Notes: generated from the sequence alone by a model not told the origin. DNA of 64,000 nucleotides from Apostichopus japonicus (GCF_037975245.1 NC_092568.1:3496001-3560000); one strand, 5' to 3'; counted from the first letter of the stretch, positions 49,901-62,395 are shown. Numbers and translations are program-made.

Positions 49901-52735
49901 ATGATTGAACACATCTGTGACGTTACTGATCATGTCATTGTCATTGATGTGCAATACGTTATTCTTAAAATGAATTTGACTTTCGACTAGCAAGAAAATT
50001 TCACTTATCGTTGAAAGTATTCTAGGTCGAGGTTATACACAATCATAAGTTTGCATCATTTTCATTTGAATAAGAACCGAAGATGAAAATTACGGTTTAT
50101 GTAGGGATGCTTTTCCAATGTTTAGTTTTTTTTTCGTGATCTTTCCTGTTATTTATGCCTATTTCTGAGTTCTACATGACCTGTTATATTTTCTTCTTTT
50201 TCTAGGAGTTTCACAACCAAGATGGTACAATTCAAGTGCCAGAGAAGTTTCAAGACAGTTCGTAAATCAAGGGAAAGTGAAATTTTCAACTTACGGAGCT
50301 TCAGAACTTGTCATGCATTTTGGCCAATTTCTAGACCATGATATCAATCTTACTCCAGCTTCTGCCGGTATTACTTCACGACAAAGCAATCAAATTATTA
50401 TATTTTATACGATTCTGGCTCATTGCTATTAAAACATTATAAACATGATTATATAGGTCTTCTAGTTTAAATGAGTTAAGCAACGATACAAATGAAGTTA
50501 ATTAGTTTCCTTTCATTTAAGTCTAATTATACTCCCAGAGCTCCCTACGTGAGGCCTACTTTAGTTAAGTTATGTTCGATGAACATAAAACGTGTACTTT
50601 AAGGCATATTGCTATCTCCACAAACTGTTTGAACACAACTGTTTCTACAAACTGATTTCACTTACATGAATCACGTTAAAATGTCTTTCCATCAATAAAA
50701 GCTTTCGTCATTACAAGGAAGTAGATTAAAAATGTAAATCCTTTTCATAATATATGTTATAAAACTATCATCAATACATATTCGAAATATTAGTTATATT
50801 GAAGTTTCTATATAGATAAGCTTTCACTGAGCTCAGAAAATGTCCCTTGGTCAAATGAACAAAGATGAATTTTGGAACGACACTATTTATCCATGAAAAG
50901 TGGGGAATTATACCAAGTTTACCGTTTAAAATAACCTTAATGACCACCTCATCTATAATTTATATATGTTTGCAGCTGACTGCAAATGCGGAAATGACGA
51001 AGACGAAATATGTTTTTCGATCCCTTGCGAATCGAACGACCCAGTGTGTGGTGAAGAAGGTTGTATTCCTTTCCGTCGTTCGCGCCCAACGATCCGTGGT
51101 GACTGTCGTCCGGGTGCACGAGCCCACGAAAACACTATAACTTCATTTGTCGATGCTTCTAATGTGTATGGAAGTTTCCAAGAAGATATGGATGATCTAC
51201 GTGATGTGGAAAAAGGTATCTGGTTGTTTGCTGTTAACATTCAAATATGTTTGATCACGCTTAAATATTTTCAAAAAATATACTGTCATAATAGCCCTAT
51301 GTGCATAGAATTTTTGCCATATTGGGACTAAAGTAGTACTGAAAAACTTTGTTTTAACTCATGTCGATAGTATCTTTGAATTATGTAGACAGATCAATCA
51401 GTCCAATCATCTACCAATCAATATTCAATGAATGTTATTAAAATAATATGACGGTGCCATTTTGAAATACCCCCTTTCCTCGCAAGTATAGTGTCTTCTC
51501 ATTTATCCATGTCGACTTTGTCCCGCCTTTTCTATTTCAAGTGTGTGATAAATTGATCTTGACATCAACAAGAATGTTGCATGGAATATACCTTATGAAC
51601 GATTAATTCTCAAGTAATATTAGATCCCATTTCCATCTCGTACCTTTGGCAATAGGTAAAGGAAAGATGAGAGTCGAGACGCAGCCAATCGACGAGGGTC
51701 ATATTCACCTTCTTCCTCATGATAAGGAGAACGAAGAGTGCATTAGACCTGGAGATGAAGATGACAAACACTGTGGGAAAGGTGGTGACGTCAGAGCTGC
51801 TGAACAGCCTGGTTTGACGAGTCTTCACACAATGTTTGTGCGGGAACATAATAGAGTAGTTAATGTGCTGAACAATCTACATGAAAATTGGGACGAAGAT
51901 CATTTCTTCCACGAAACACGACGCATTATCATCGCACTTATGCAGAAAATAACCTACGATGAATTTCTTCCATTAGTGCTGGGGAAAGAGACGATGGATG
52001 AGTTCAAGTTGGGCTCGTGGAACGGATACGACGGTTATGACAAAAAGGTATGTTCTTTTCACGGTCACTTTGTAATTGATAGAGGGCAAATGTTCTACTT
52101 GCTGTCATATATATCTTGCTTAGTTTTTGCAGGAATTGGTGCTGACATTTTACCATGTCAAAACAGTCAATAACGTTCTGTCAGAAGTGAATGAAGATTT
52201 TACCAGGATAGGAATGCTGTAATTTTACTTCGGACTTTTCAATTCTCCTCAATGAAACATGTTTAGGAGAAAACTAAAGTTTAACATTTCCAGCCATAGT
52301 ATTTGACAATAAACGAGTTTGCAGTGTATTTTTTTTTTGGACAATTTTATATCTCAAGTAGGCTAAGTATAATAGGAAAACGAGTACAATGGATGATGTG
52401 AAACCCTGTCTGTTTACAGGGATTTCTTTTCTGCTTAGAGCAGCAAACAGGTCAAAAAAGATGACCGCGTTTAAAGAGGAGGGTGGGTGAAGCCACCCGA
52501 TACTAGTTACTGTACTAGCTATGAATATCGAATGGTTAGCATCAAGGGACGGTTGGTGGTCTCGAAAGGAAGGCCCTTAATTGTGCAGTATGGAGGTGAA
52601 CAAATAAAACACGTTATGATATGAATATATACGTATATCTGTATAGGGAATAAGCCTTCATTTGTGAGGCTGTTTTAAGGAAGCGACGGATATCATGAGA
52701 GAATTAAGTAAATGAGTTCAGTGAATCAAAACTTT

Positions 52736-52801
<66 letters not shown>

Positions 52802-55800
52802 AGATATATATCTATATCTATATCTATCTATATATATATATATCTATATATATAATGTGTAGTTTCCTTTGGTTTGTTCTTAGATAAATCCGACATTATT
52901 CAATGAATTTGCTGCGGCCTTTATGCGTTTTGGTCATAGCTTGATCCCAGAGAGACTTAAACGTGTTACCTCGCTTTACGTCCACGACGACTTCCCCTCG
53001 ATCGATCTTCGCAGTGCATTTTTCAATGCTGCTCACATGTATGAAACAGAGCATGGCTCCATCTCTTCGCTTCTGCTGGGAATGATAAGCAACAACTTAC
53101 TGCCTGTCGATAAACATTTCAGTAAAGCCATCACCGATCATCTCTTCGAAGACCCACTAAATGGGTTAGTATTTCATAAATGATCACAAGTGACTGACGG
53201 CGGTATACAATTTATATTTACCATATCTGATAATCTTGATAATCATACTGGTTAAAATGCCTTTATTGCAAAGTTCTAAAGGTCTAACGAATTGTATAAG
53301 TGATCTAAAACAAAACATTGCATTTGATAACCAAATCGATGAAAAAGTCGTGGAACCTAATTCTTGTCATAGATTTCTCGCAATTTCTTCGTATGGTGTC
53401 TATAATTGTTGATATCAATGCTCAGTGGAAAATATGACAATAAAGTACGCAAGCCTAAAGTTTTTAATATCTTAAATAATTCTCTTTTCTTACCAGAACG
53501 GGTGGAATAGACCTGATTGCACTTAATATACAGCGTGGTCGTGACCATGGTTTGCCTGCTTATACAGAATACAGACGTCACTGCGGATTGTCTGTGCCAG
53601 AGAGTTGGGAAGACCTTGTTAAAATCATCGACGAAGATACTGTAGCGTCACTCAGGACATTGTATAGGTAATGATTACTTACTTCAGACGCAACCTCAGA
53701 ACCAAAACTACATTTTACTCGAGTAGAAAATGAGTAATTATAAAAAAATTTTTTTATTAGTTCCGGTAGGCCTGCGAATATGTCAAATCAGGACTAGATT
53801 CATACCGTTCCGTATGCCATTACATTACATTACGATATCATCGAGCCTACATCTATGTCAAAGCTGCCATTAGTTTCTTATTTTACGATTGATTAAATCA
53901 TAACCTACTTAAAGATAAAGTTAATACGGCTGCTAGGAAGGAATTTGAGAGGTTACTAAATAACATCCATAGAAATGAAGGACACCCACTCCATTGTGCA
54001 ATAAACTCACTGTGCAATAAGACAAACTACAATTTGAGGAATGCTGCAATAACTCCCAGATTCAGGATTGAACTTTATAGGAATTCTTTTGTTTATAGGG
54101 TGTCCATGTTCATACAGCATGGTGCTCTAGAACCATTGTTGTGATTTTTTTCAGTGTTATGTTTCGTATTTAGTATTTTATATCTTTATCATAATTTTAT
54201 TTATTTACCTATTTATTAATTTTTAATGATTTATACTGGAAATAAAGAATTGAATTGAATTGAGCTAAAGGCAGTATTTCTATGACCACTAATTTCATTC
54301 ATTGGATTATCAGGTTTAATTATTGGAACCCTTGATTGATTTATTTCAGTAATGTGGACAAAATTGACATCTTCGTCGGTTATATTGCTGAAAATCCTAA
54401 AAAGGGAGCTCTCGTTGGGGAAACTGCCGCGTGCGTCCTTGGTAAACAGTTTCACAACCTTAAGTACGGCGACCGTTACTGGTACGAAAACACGGAGCGG
54501 AAAGGATCTCTCACAAAAGGTGGGCCTACTGATGTCAAACCTCAGAATAATAATTATTATTTTTAAATCTACCAATTATTTTATTTTTAGAATGATGACT
54601 AGAGGGTAGAGGCTGCGGGCGGGTGAGCAGGTTTATTTATACTTTATGTTATAGACAGCTAAGACACATTTACGGTTTGTCGTTCCGTCATCTTCTTTAA
54701 AATTCAATAAAGAATATCTTGTCTTGCATTGTAGCATATTAGATATTAATTTACGTCAATATCTATGACAGCATTAAACATAATTAGTACTGCGTTTCTC
54801 TGTGGCAATACAAAGGAGGAATTCACATGTACGTCCCTGTGTAATTGTCAAAATACAAAACAATTAGACATCTGTGGAACCAATATATTAATATTTACTA
54901 CCATTGCAACATATGAAATCCTTGTTAGAAAATGCCCAGGCTAAATGGTTGGACTGGATACACGAAGGAATATTTGTAATATATATTTGTAGTTATAATG
55001 TTATTCATAAATTAAAAGATGAAATGGGATTTAATTTTCCAGGTCAAATAAAGGCGATACAGCAAGTGACACTTGCACGTGTGATTTGTGAAAATGTCCG
55101 AGTTGATTCTATCCAGCCCGCAGTATTTAAGGTTCCCGACGAAGGAAAGGGATCAAATAATCGGTAAGTCAATTGTCCAAGGAAGAGATAAGAAAGTGAA
55201 AGTAGATGTAAACAGGTATAAATTTAGGTGACATGATTACCTCATGTAATATATATTCCTTGTTTCTATAAAATATATCATTTTGGTAACACGACAACCA
55301 GAAAACTGAGATTTATTCGGAGAGATTGGGTTTGAGAAGGGATAGAATTGGGGGAACATTTTCCTATCTTGTTCAAGATTCGATCACATTTTATGTAAAT
55401 TTTCGTATAGATGTCTTTAGAGTGGTATAACAATTATACCACCCTATGGAGTTTGATTATAACACCAGCCTGACTTAACTTCATTGAAGTTTATCGAGTT
55501 TGATATTTTCATTAAAATTAAAAATTAAAATTACATGAATACCGATGTATTTATATAGTGTTTTAAATATGTCAAATCAAGGAACACTGCACTAAGTAAA
55601 CTCGAACATGGTTCTCTATTTTGCGACAACTGTTGACAGGAATTTTTGTCACATGTAACTAGTTGTATGGCCTAGGCACGTACACGCACTCTCGCACACG
55701 CATATGCACACAAAAAAGAAAAACACACAGTCACACATTTTAAAGGAAAACATTGTTTATGATCAATGTTTTTTTTATTTGTAGAGCATTCTACCAGCTG

Positions 55801-56325
55801 CTATTGGATGAAGGCTATCCAAACGATAGAGGTCTATTCGACGACTTCAGTAACCATCGAGTAGACTGCAAAAACTACAATGAAATACCTAAACTCTCAC
55901 TGCAACCTTGGATTGAGGACGTTACCTTGGAGGAGAGCTCGACTGAGTCGAAGACCAGTAGAAGCTCGGGCTCATTTTCAAGTTCCAGTGCAAGCAATAA
56001 CTCTGAAAATCCCTCAAGCTCTAGGCGAAGTTCAAGTTCGAGCGCAAGCAATAACTCTGAAAATCCCTCAAGCTCTAGGCGAAGTTCAAGTTCGAGCGCA
56101 AGCAATAACTCTGAAAATCGCTCAAGCTCTAGGCGAAGTTCAAGACGCCGCTCAAGCTCTAAACGTACAGATTATAGCAACCGATCGGATTCCACGAGAC
56201 GATCCGATTCTAGTGGTAGTTCTTTCTTCAGAAGAAGCTCTGGTTCCGTGAAACAATCGAGATCTAGCAGACGCCAAGAGTACACACAAAATTCAAGTTC
56301 ACGTTCCAGTAGCAGTTCAAGCTAG
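46958..56325 (+). CDS. Secreted animal haem peroxidase 2 with Ser/Arg-rich tail (842 aa, 12 coding exons)
   Basis: Exons: 46958-46968, 48039-48100, 48596-48782, 49532-49722, 50206-50367, 50976-51215, 51656-52047, 52884-53164, 53497-53667, 54350-54519, 55043-55163, 55785-56325; 2529 nt, fully in phase. The 11-nt first exon plus exon 2 give the signal peptide [24 protein letters not shown] at 49-52 is a candidate propeptide cleavage site. The haem pocket is intact: Asp194-His195 (FLDHD), the TSFVDAS calcium loop, Arg331 and Glu334 in GDVRAAEQP, proximal His433, and QRGRDHG. Intron phases equal those of peroxidase 1 at every junction, and exons 5, 8, 9 and 11 have identical lengths. The C-terminus differs: from about residue 714 a 129-residue Ser/Arg/Asn tail replaces the short end of the paralogue. 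The exon 3 acceptor (GTCAAAG) is the least certain. Probable role: extracellular oxidase or tyrosine cross-linker, the tail perhaps binding matrix polyanions. Confidence 0.9.
52740..52855. repeat. (TA)n/(CTATAT)n microsatellite before exon 8 of peroxidase 2
   Basis: About 28 TA units, then ATCTATAT-type units, ending 28 bp before exon 8 at 52884. It replaces most of the usual pyrimidine tract region. Confidence 0.93.
53930..54263 (+). mobile_element. Non-LTR retrotransposon 3' remnant in peroxidase 2 intron 9
   Basis: One frame reads [19 protein letters not shown] and then [17 protein letters not shown] before a stop, the usual tail of a LINE-type reverse transcriptase. It is followed by an AT-rich UTR and a GAATT repeat (AATAAAGAATTGAATTGAATT at 54241), a typical non-LTR end. 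It is 5'-truncated and sits 87 bp before exon 10. Confidence 0.75.
55972..56145 (+). repeat. 54-bp in-frame coding repeat in the peroxidase 2 tail
   Basis: Two full units (56011-56064 and 56065-56118) encode [19 protein letters not shown] partial unit precedes them (55972-56010) and another follows (56119-56145, with Pro changed to Arg). The units are almost identical at the nucleotide level, so they arose or were homogenised recently. Being 18 codons long, copy-number change would keep the reading frame. Confidence 0.95.
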
Positions 56326-57477
56326 ACGTTGACATTCAAAGGCCAGTCGTTTCACGATGAATCAATTCATAGAGTGAAGCAATCGGAATGCAACATTTTC
56401 TTTATTTTTTCAAGTAGTTTGTAATTGTGGTTTGGTTTTAGTAGATACATTAGTATAGACTTTGTCGCATTTCAATCGAATTCGAAGTCAACTTAAAAGG
56501 ATAGTTCAAAGGAAAAAGTCCCTTTTGACGGATGAAAGAGGAAGAAATTGTAAGCATCCTGGTGAAGTTTGCATCCAATTCCTTTCGTACCGTATTCAAG
56601 ATAACAGCAGTTGAGGCGTTTTGTACCTAAAGTGAATTTGAAGTAGATAGGTATGATAAATAAACTTTCCTCTGAACTACGCTTTTAAAGGAGACTGAAA
56701 TAGACACTACAGTTACTTATAAAAACATTTTAGATTTTTTCACAATGTTCAAAAAGAAAGTAATTCGTGAAAATTTTTAGTTTTCAAATGTTTCCAAGTA
56801 AAATTATTCATCTATTCCTGCTGTGTGGAACTACATATTATTAACCCTTAACATTTATTAGGCCTCCGCCAAGGGGAAAATGATGACTTTTGTCACGAGG
56901 GCTTACATGTTAATTTTACATGTAATCCATTGTTTCTTAAAACTTTAACAAAACAATAATGAATGATATCTATATGTGTCCTACAAAATTTGATTGTGTA
57001 TTTCAATTAAGTTATATCAGTTGAGGCAATAAAAGTTTATATATTTCGATTGAGTCTTGGTTTACTTAGGTGGCCTACTTGTCTGTGCATGTGCTTCACT
57101 AACAATCCCAGCCGCTTTGATTGATCATCCTTCAAATAATGAAATAGACTAATATTTTGAAGAAAAATACACCTATAGCGTCGGGTTCAACAGTTTACGA
57201 CATAATGAACATTGATTTTGTGCCTACAGGCATGCGTCCTTTAATTAGTGTTGCGTTCATATATATATTTCTGTAAGCAGAGGTCCTCGGAAAAAAAAGA
57301 TGTATTCCATGTAATTCCTACCTTTCTTAGACTAACTCCTAGATGTATTTTCAGCGAGCGACATTAAATTGACATAATTTCGATCTGTTCTGACCTTATT
57401 TGACACTCAATAACTTCAGCATGCAAAACATTTGAAATTGCCATTCCTTATGACGGTTTTTTTTAAGATCTTTTAAA

Positions 57478-57509
<32 letters not shown>

Positions 57510-58045
57510 GTTATCAGACTAAACTGAATACAGAGGTACGGTATAAACTTTAATCTTTGTCGTAGGAAACGACGGTAACCTTTAACATCCGTCAGGCTCG
57601 CAAACGCAATAATCGTATGGAGTTGTCAAAACGGCAAGATCTATTTCAGCAATTTTGCTGTAATGTATCATTATGTTGAAAATTGCTACTAATATTTAAA
57701 AAAAAAGATCTTAATGTTTGACGACACCTTCCAAGATTTCCATACACGTACGTCTATACATGGCAAAGTGATCGTCTGCAATTAGGGTCATATTGGGGCA
57801 AGTAAAGCAACAACAACGGATATTTTTAGACAAATCCGTTCACCTCTCGCTTCGACAGAGTTATTGAAAGACATAACCAGGCCTGAATAGTGCTTGCTTT
57901 TTACTGCTGTACCACAGGTTTTTTCTATGTATTACAGGCAGTATAGCAAGTATAGGTGCACAGTAAATCGGATAGTTAGGTCCATGTATTACAAGGAGAC
58001 CATTTAACTTACAAAGTGACAAATTTTGATGAGTAAAGCAGGATT
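56326..58045. other. 3' UTR of peroxidase 2 and spacer
   Basis: AATAAA at 56659 and 57028 are candidate poly(A) signals. A (TAA)n tract lies at 57480-57508. No further gene is visible before the EF-hand gene. Confidence 0.5.
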
Positions 58046-60405
58046 ATGGCTACGCAAAAGAATTTCCGACATCGCAATAAATTTTGGAGAAAATCATCTA
58101 GCGACGAGATCAGTTCAGTAAGTACATACGTCATACATAATATACAGATGTAAACATGGTATGTTAGCATACAGTAACATGTGACGTCATGTGGTTTTCC
58201 TTCTATTTATCTTTTGCTAGATTTATTTGTCGTGCTACATAGTGTATCTATTCATACTTACTATGAATAAATATGTTTTCTTCCATATAAGCTATGAAAT
58301 AAATGAAGCCGTAAACAGAACTTCTGGCAATGTTATATTTGGACGATTTTAACATACGACACCCACTGTATATGTATCACAATCTTTCGTTCATTAACTT
58401 AATATACAACTTTCAACGACTAAATTTCATACCTTGATAATGAAGTTTACACAACGATCGAATATTATCATCTGAGAAGTGCCCTGAATACTTTAAACTT
58501 AGAATTAACTCTTATAAAGATATTTTGCCATTATTTCCATTCAGCGATAGGTCAAACACACGAACCACCAAAATGTGTAAAATTAACTATTTACGAAATG
58601 AAACAATCCTTGGTATATTCTTTCCTCAATTCCTTTCCCTAAACGATCATGTCAATCAAGCTATATCAATAACTGTATTAATCAACGAGTTAAATCAATA
58701 GTTATCTTTTGAATGTTTCTTGAAAGTATGAACGAATTATTGATACAAACATGCATGTATGATATTTTTTTCACCCCACTGCTCTTCACATGATAAATCG
58801 AACTTTTTCTAGTCACGATTAATGCGGAAAACTAAGAGCAAATCAGTATATTTAAATTGACTTTTAAATTACAGTTAAGAAGAGGCAAACCTGCACGCAT
58901 GATAAATAAAGAAGTATGAGTTCTTTACTCCGAATTATTGGAGTTTGAAATAAAATAAATATTGTAACAGTACGAATAGTCTACGTATGTGCAATTCTTT
59001 TTACAAACTCAGAGCATAGCAAAAACAAAACCAGCCATCTCCATCCAACATGTCTTTCTTTCCATTTTTGGGGTATTCTTTGCTTTAGCATGATCTGAAT
59101 CCGTCAGAATTATAGGTACAACGAAGTAAACTAAGTATTAACTCTTGTAATTGAAAACGTTATAAATGAAAGCAGGACAGGGTATTGGGATGGAAGTTCG
59201 GAAGGTTGTACGGAGGAACTAGTTTTCGCGACTCAATTTCTTCTTTTCCATGATGACGATACCTGTTTGCTTTGATATCCAGAGTTCAAGGAAGCCTTCC
59301 TTCTATTTGACCAAGACAAAGATGGCGTCATCAGTGCCAATGAACTAGAAAAGGTGATGAAGTTGCTGAACCAAGAAACGAGTGAGGAGGAAATCAAAGA
59401 AATGTTTGACGAGGCTGACACTGATGGTAAAAGCCAAAGACTGCGATAACCAATTTTGCTTTGAGTTGTATTTATCAAATAAACACGATTATAGTGTTGT
59501 TGAAGATCGCGCATTCTTTTCCAATAGCACGCTGGTAGGGTTGAAGTACGAATGCGACTGTGAGGGCGAATTGTTCATTTTGTAAATTTATTCTTTAACT
59601 GAGAAAGTGAGAAACTGACAAGTGAAAATCTCAGGAATAATTTGAAGTTTCGGGTGAAATGTTTAGGGCAGTTGTAAATAATTTAAATAACCTTTCAGAT
59701 ATATACACAACGACACATGTCACATCAAAGTATTACAAGAAGTCATTTTGACGGAAAACTTTAAAGTTACCGCACTTCTCCCAAATTTATCTCGATTATA
59801 TTGTTTTACTTTCCCTTTAATATATAACTCATTAACTTGCACTACTTTAGCACTCACCTTCCCACCCACTCCTCTCCTCCGTTGAATTGTGGTTTAAATG
59901 ATAAATTCTTCACATCTGTTTATAAATTCTAAACATTTTACATTAACATCCTATAAAACTATTTCCTAGACTAAAAGAGCACGAATATAACATGTAGATT
60001 CCAAATGAAAACTTTAAAGAACGATGGGTACATTTTGTTTCATTCTGGTCAGACTTTGGTTAAGTTACGTCACATCCTTGTGCATATTAATAAACGTTAA
60101 ATATGCAGTAACCACAATTATATCAATTCATTCAGTTTTCTTTTCATAGAACAGTATTTGTCCCGATGTCTCTAATAGTCATTTAAATTGGCAGCTTTAT
60201 CGTTTTTGACAGTTCATGATTGCGACCGGTACGTGTCATAGCTTGAAAACAGTTTCTCACACAATTTGTTTCAAAAGGAGATCGAGTTATCGATTTCAAA
60301 GAGTTTCTCACGATGATGGCGAACAAGATGTCCAAAAATAGTATTGACGATGGGATGAAACGGCCTTTCCCGAGTGTTCATTCCGGTTCCCTGGCCTCTT
60401 GCTAA
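58046..60405 (+). CDS. Truncated calmodulin/troponin-C-like EF-hand protein (113 aa, 3 exons)
   Basis: Model: exons 58046-58117, 59285-59426 and 60278-60405. Residues 25-99 align by eye with the N-lobe of calmodulin: FKEAFLLFDQDKDGVISANE gives a canonical EF1 loop at 33-44. EF2 spans 69-80 (DTDGDRVIDFKE) and has Arg instead of the usual Gly at loop position 6, so its calcium affinity may be lowered. It continues FLTMMANKMSK, as in the central linker. EF3 and EF4 are absent. From about 60356 the sequence becomes a dispersed G-rich repeat, which supplies codons 100-113 and the stop TAA. The N-terminal 24 residues (basic, MATQKNFRHRNKFWRK...) are unlike calmodulin. It is either a broken gene or a real two-hand protein; transcripts would decide. 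Exon 1 is the least certain part. Confidence 0.6.
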
Positions 60406-60512
60406 CTTGAGACACCTCAATTTTTATGTAGAAAAAGGGCACATTTTTAACCCTGAGGAAAAGTGGGGGGGGGCACGTGCCCCCTGTGCCCCCCGGTTCC
60501 GCCACCCTCTGG
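60356..60512 (+). mobile_element. G-rich hAT-like repeat fragment fused to the EF-hand exon
   Basis: From GAAACGGCC at 60356 to GTTCCGCCACCC at about 60505 it matches 125-273 closely, including the CACGTGCCCCC region. Its left part is missing and its right terminus is degraded, so no target duplication can be recognised. It directly adjoins the gypsy fragment. Confidence 0.8.
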
Positions 60513-62095
60513 CTTGCTTATGCATTTCCTTCATCCTCGAACGTAGCTCCTCCACGAACTCCGGATACTCAACACCCTCCTCCTCTTCCATTTCCGGTAA
60601 AATTATATCAAGCGGAGTCCACACAGCCCTTCCAAACATTAGTTCTGTCTGTCTAGTCGATTCATGGACGGTAGTATTGTAGGCCAAGCTAGCGTACGGC
60701 AACCACGTGTCCCAATCTTTTTGATTCGGCGCTACAACCATGGAAAGCATTGTTTCTAGAGTTCTATTGAATCTCTCCACCATTCCATCTGATTGCGGGT
60801 GGTACGGTGTGGTCCTGGTTTTGCGTATCCTGAGTAGTTCACATGTCTTCTGAAAAACCTTGGACTCAAATTGCCTCCCTTGGTCGGAATGAATCTCTTC
60901 AGGGATCCCAAATCTACAGATGAAACGCTCAATAAGGGTTTTAGCTATCGTCACAGCTTCTTGATTCGGGATTGCCGCCACTTCCACCCACTTTGAGAAA
61001 TAGTCAGCTATCACCAAAATGTATCTATTCCCCTTCGGTGTAATAGGCAATGGCCCAATGATATCTAATGCTACCCTTTGCAATGGTTCACCTGTTGCAT
61101 ATCTACGGAGCTTGGCTTTCTGCTTCGTCTTGGCACCTCTCCTCTGCTGGCATTCGGGGCAAATCTTACACCACTGATCTATATCTCGTGAGAGCCCACT
61201 CCAATAGAACTTCTTTCGTACTCGAGTAGAAGTCTTCCTTGCCATGAAATGGCCAGACAAGGGATGTGAATGAGCCAACTCCCATATTTTCCTCCGCAAC
61301 ACTTCGGGCACTACAAATTGTAACCACACCTTGTCACCCCTCTGGGATTCAAACTTGCGATACAATAGGTCGTTCTTTAAAACCAAGCTTTCCCACTGCA
61401 GCCAGTATTGTTGTAGTGTCCTACTTCCACCAGAAACTTCGCTCCACAATGGTCTCTTCAGGGTCTCCTTTCCTTGCAAAACTGGCAATATGTCTGGATC
61501 ATCTCTTTGGTACTTTTTCAGGTCTTCAAGTGACCAGGGTGGCGGATGTGAAGTTTCCTCCTGCTCCACCTGCCCTTCTTGGATTGCAACACCACGACAA
61601 GCCTTTCTGTCGCTACAAATGTCAGCTCTCCCCTCTAGATCAGAGATTTCAGCACTCAAGCACTCCCTCTTTTCCAGCTTCTCGCAATGGGAACAGTCAC
61701 AACAGGGTCTCCTTGACAGGCCGTCTGCATTATTGTGAACCCTCCCTGCACGATGCTCGATGGTAAATTCGTAAGAACCTAGAAACTCCAGCCATCGCGC
61801 TATTTGGCCTTCTGGTTGGCGAAAATTCATCAACCAGCGAAGCGCTCCATGATCAGTCCTAATCAGGAACTTCCGTCCGTACAGGAAGTGGTGAAACCAC
61901 TTGGTGCCAGCAATAATAGCCAGAAGTTCTTTCCTAGTAACGCAGTAGCGCCTCTCTTGCTTAGACAGTGTCCTGCTGTAGTACCCAATTACAACTTCAT
62001 TTCCATCCTGGATTTGCGAAAGTACAGACCCAACCCCTTGATCACTGGCATCTGTATCCAGTACGAACGGATCATCCTTGGTCGGGTAGCAGAGA
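60513..62095 (-). mobile_element. Ty3/gypsy pol fragment: RNase H, integrase zinc finger and core
   Basis: A single minus-strand frame covers it. Order: RNase H (FVLDTDASDQGVG, SRTLSKQERRY...ELLAII, IRTDHGALRWL); the H2C2 integrase finger (HSHPLSGHF ... CPECQQRRG); and the integrase core with the catalytic Asp in LDIIGPLP, the second Asp in HSDQGRQFE and Glu in DGMVERFNR. Gag, protease, reverse transcriptase and both LTRs are missing. The frame is still open, suggesting recent origin. On its 5' side it runs straight into the minisatellite, on its 3' side into the G-rich repeat. Confidence 0.92.
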
Positions 62096-62097
62096 AC

Positions 62098-62395
62098 TGT
62101 ACGATGGACGCACGCACCCTCTGTGAGATTCCCTGTGCGATGGACGCACGCACCCTCAGTGAGTACAGCTTCCCCTCGACGTGACGCACGCACGCACCCT
62201 CAGTGAGATTCCCTGTACGATGGACGCACGCATCCTCTGTGAGATTCCCTCTGCGATGGACGCACGCACCCTCTGTAAGATTCCCTCTGCGATGGACGCA
62301 CGCACCCTCAGTGAGTACAGCTTCCCCTCGACGTGACGCACGCACGCACCCTCAGTGAGATTCCCTGTACGATGGACACACGCACTCTCAGAAAG
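62098..62395. repeat. 34-bp minisatellite with CGATGGACGCACGCACCCTC core
   Basis: About nine units. Most read GACGCACGCACCCTC, then GTGAGATTCCCT and CGATG. A variant unit containing GAGTACAGCTTCCCCTCGAC occurs twice, about 152 bp apart (62161 and 62313), so there is a higher-order block of four to five units. Confidence 0.88.

Noticed and set aside
61266..62184. Plus-strand frames of 126-166 codons
   Set aside because: They are antisense shadows of the gypsy pol frame, whose RNase H and integrase motifs are unambiguous.
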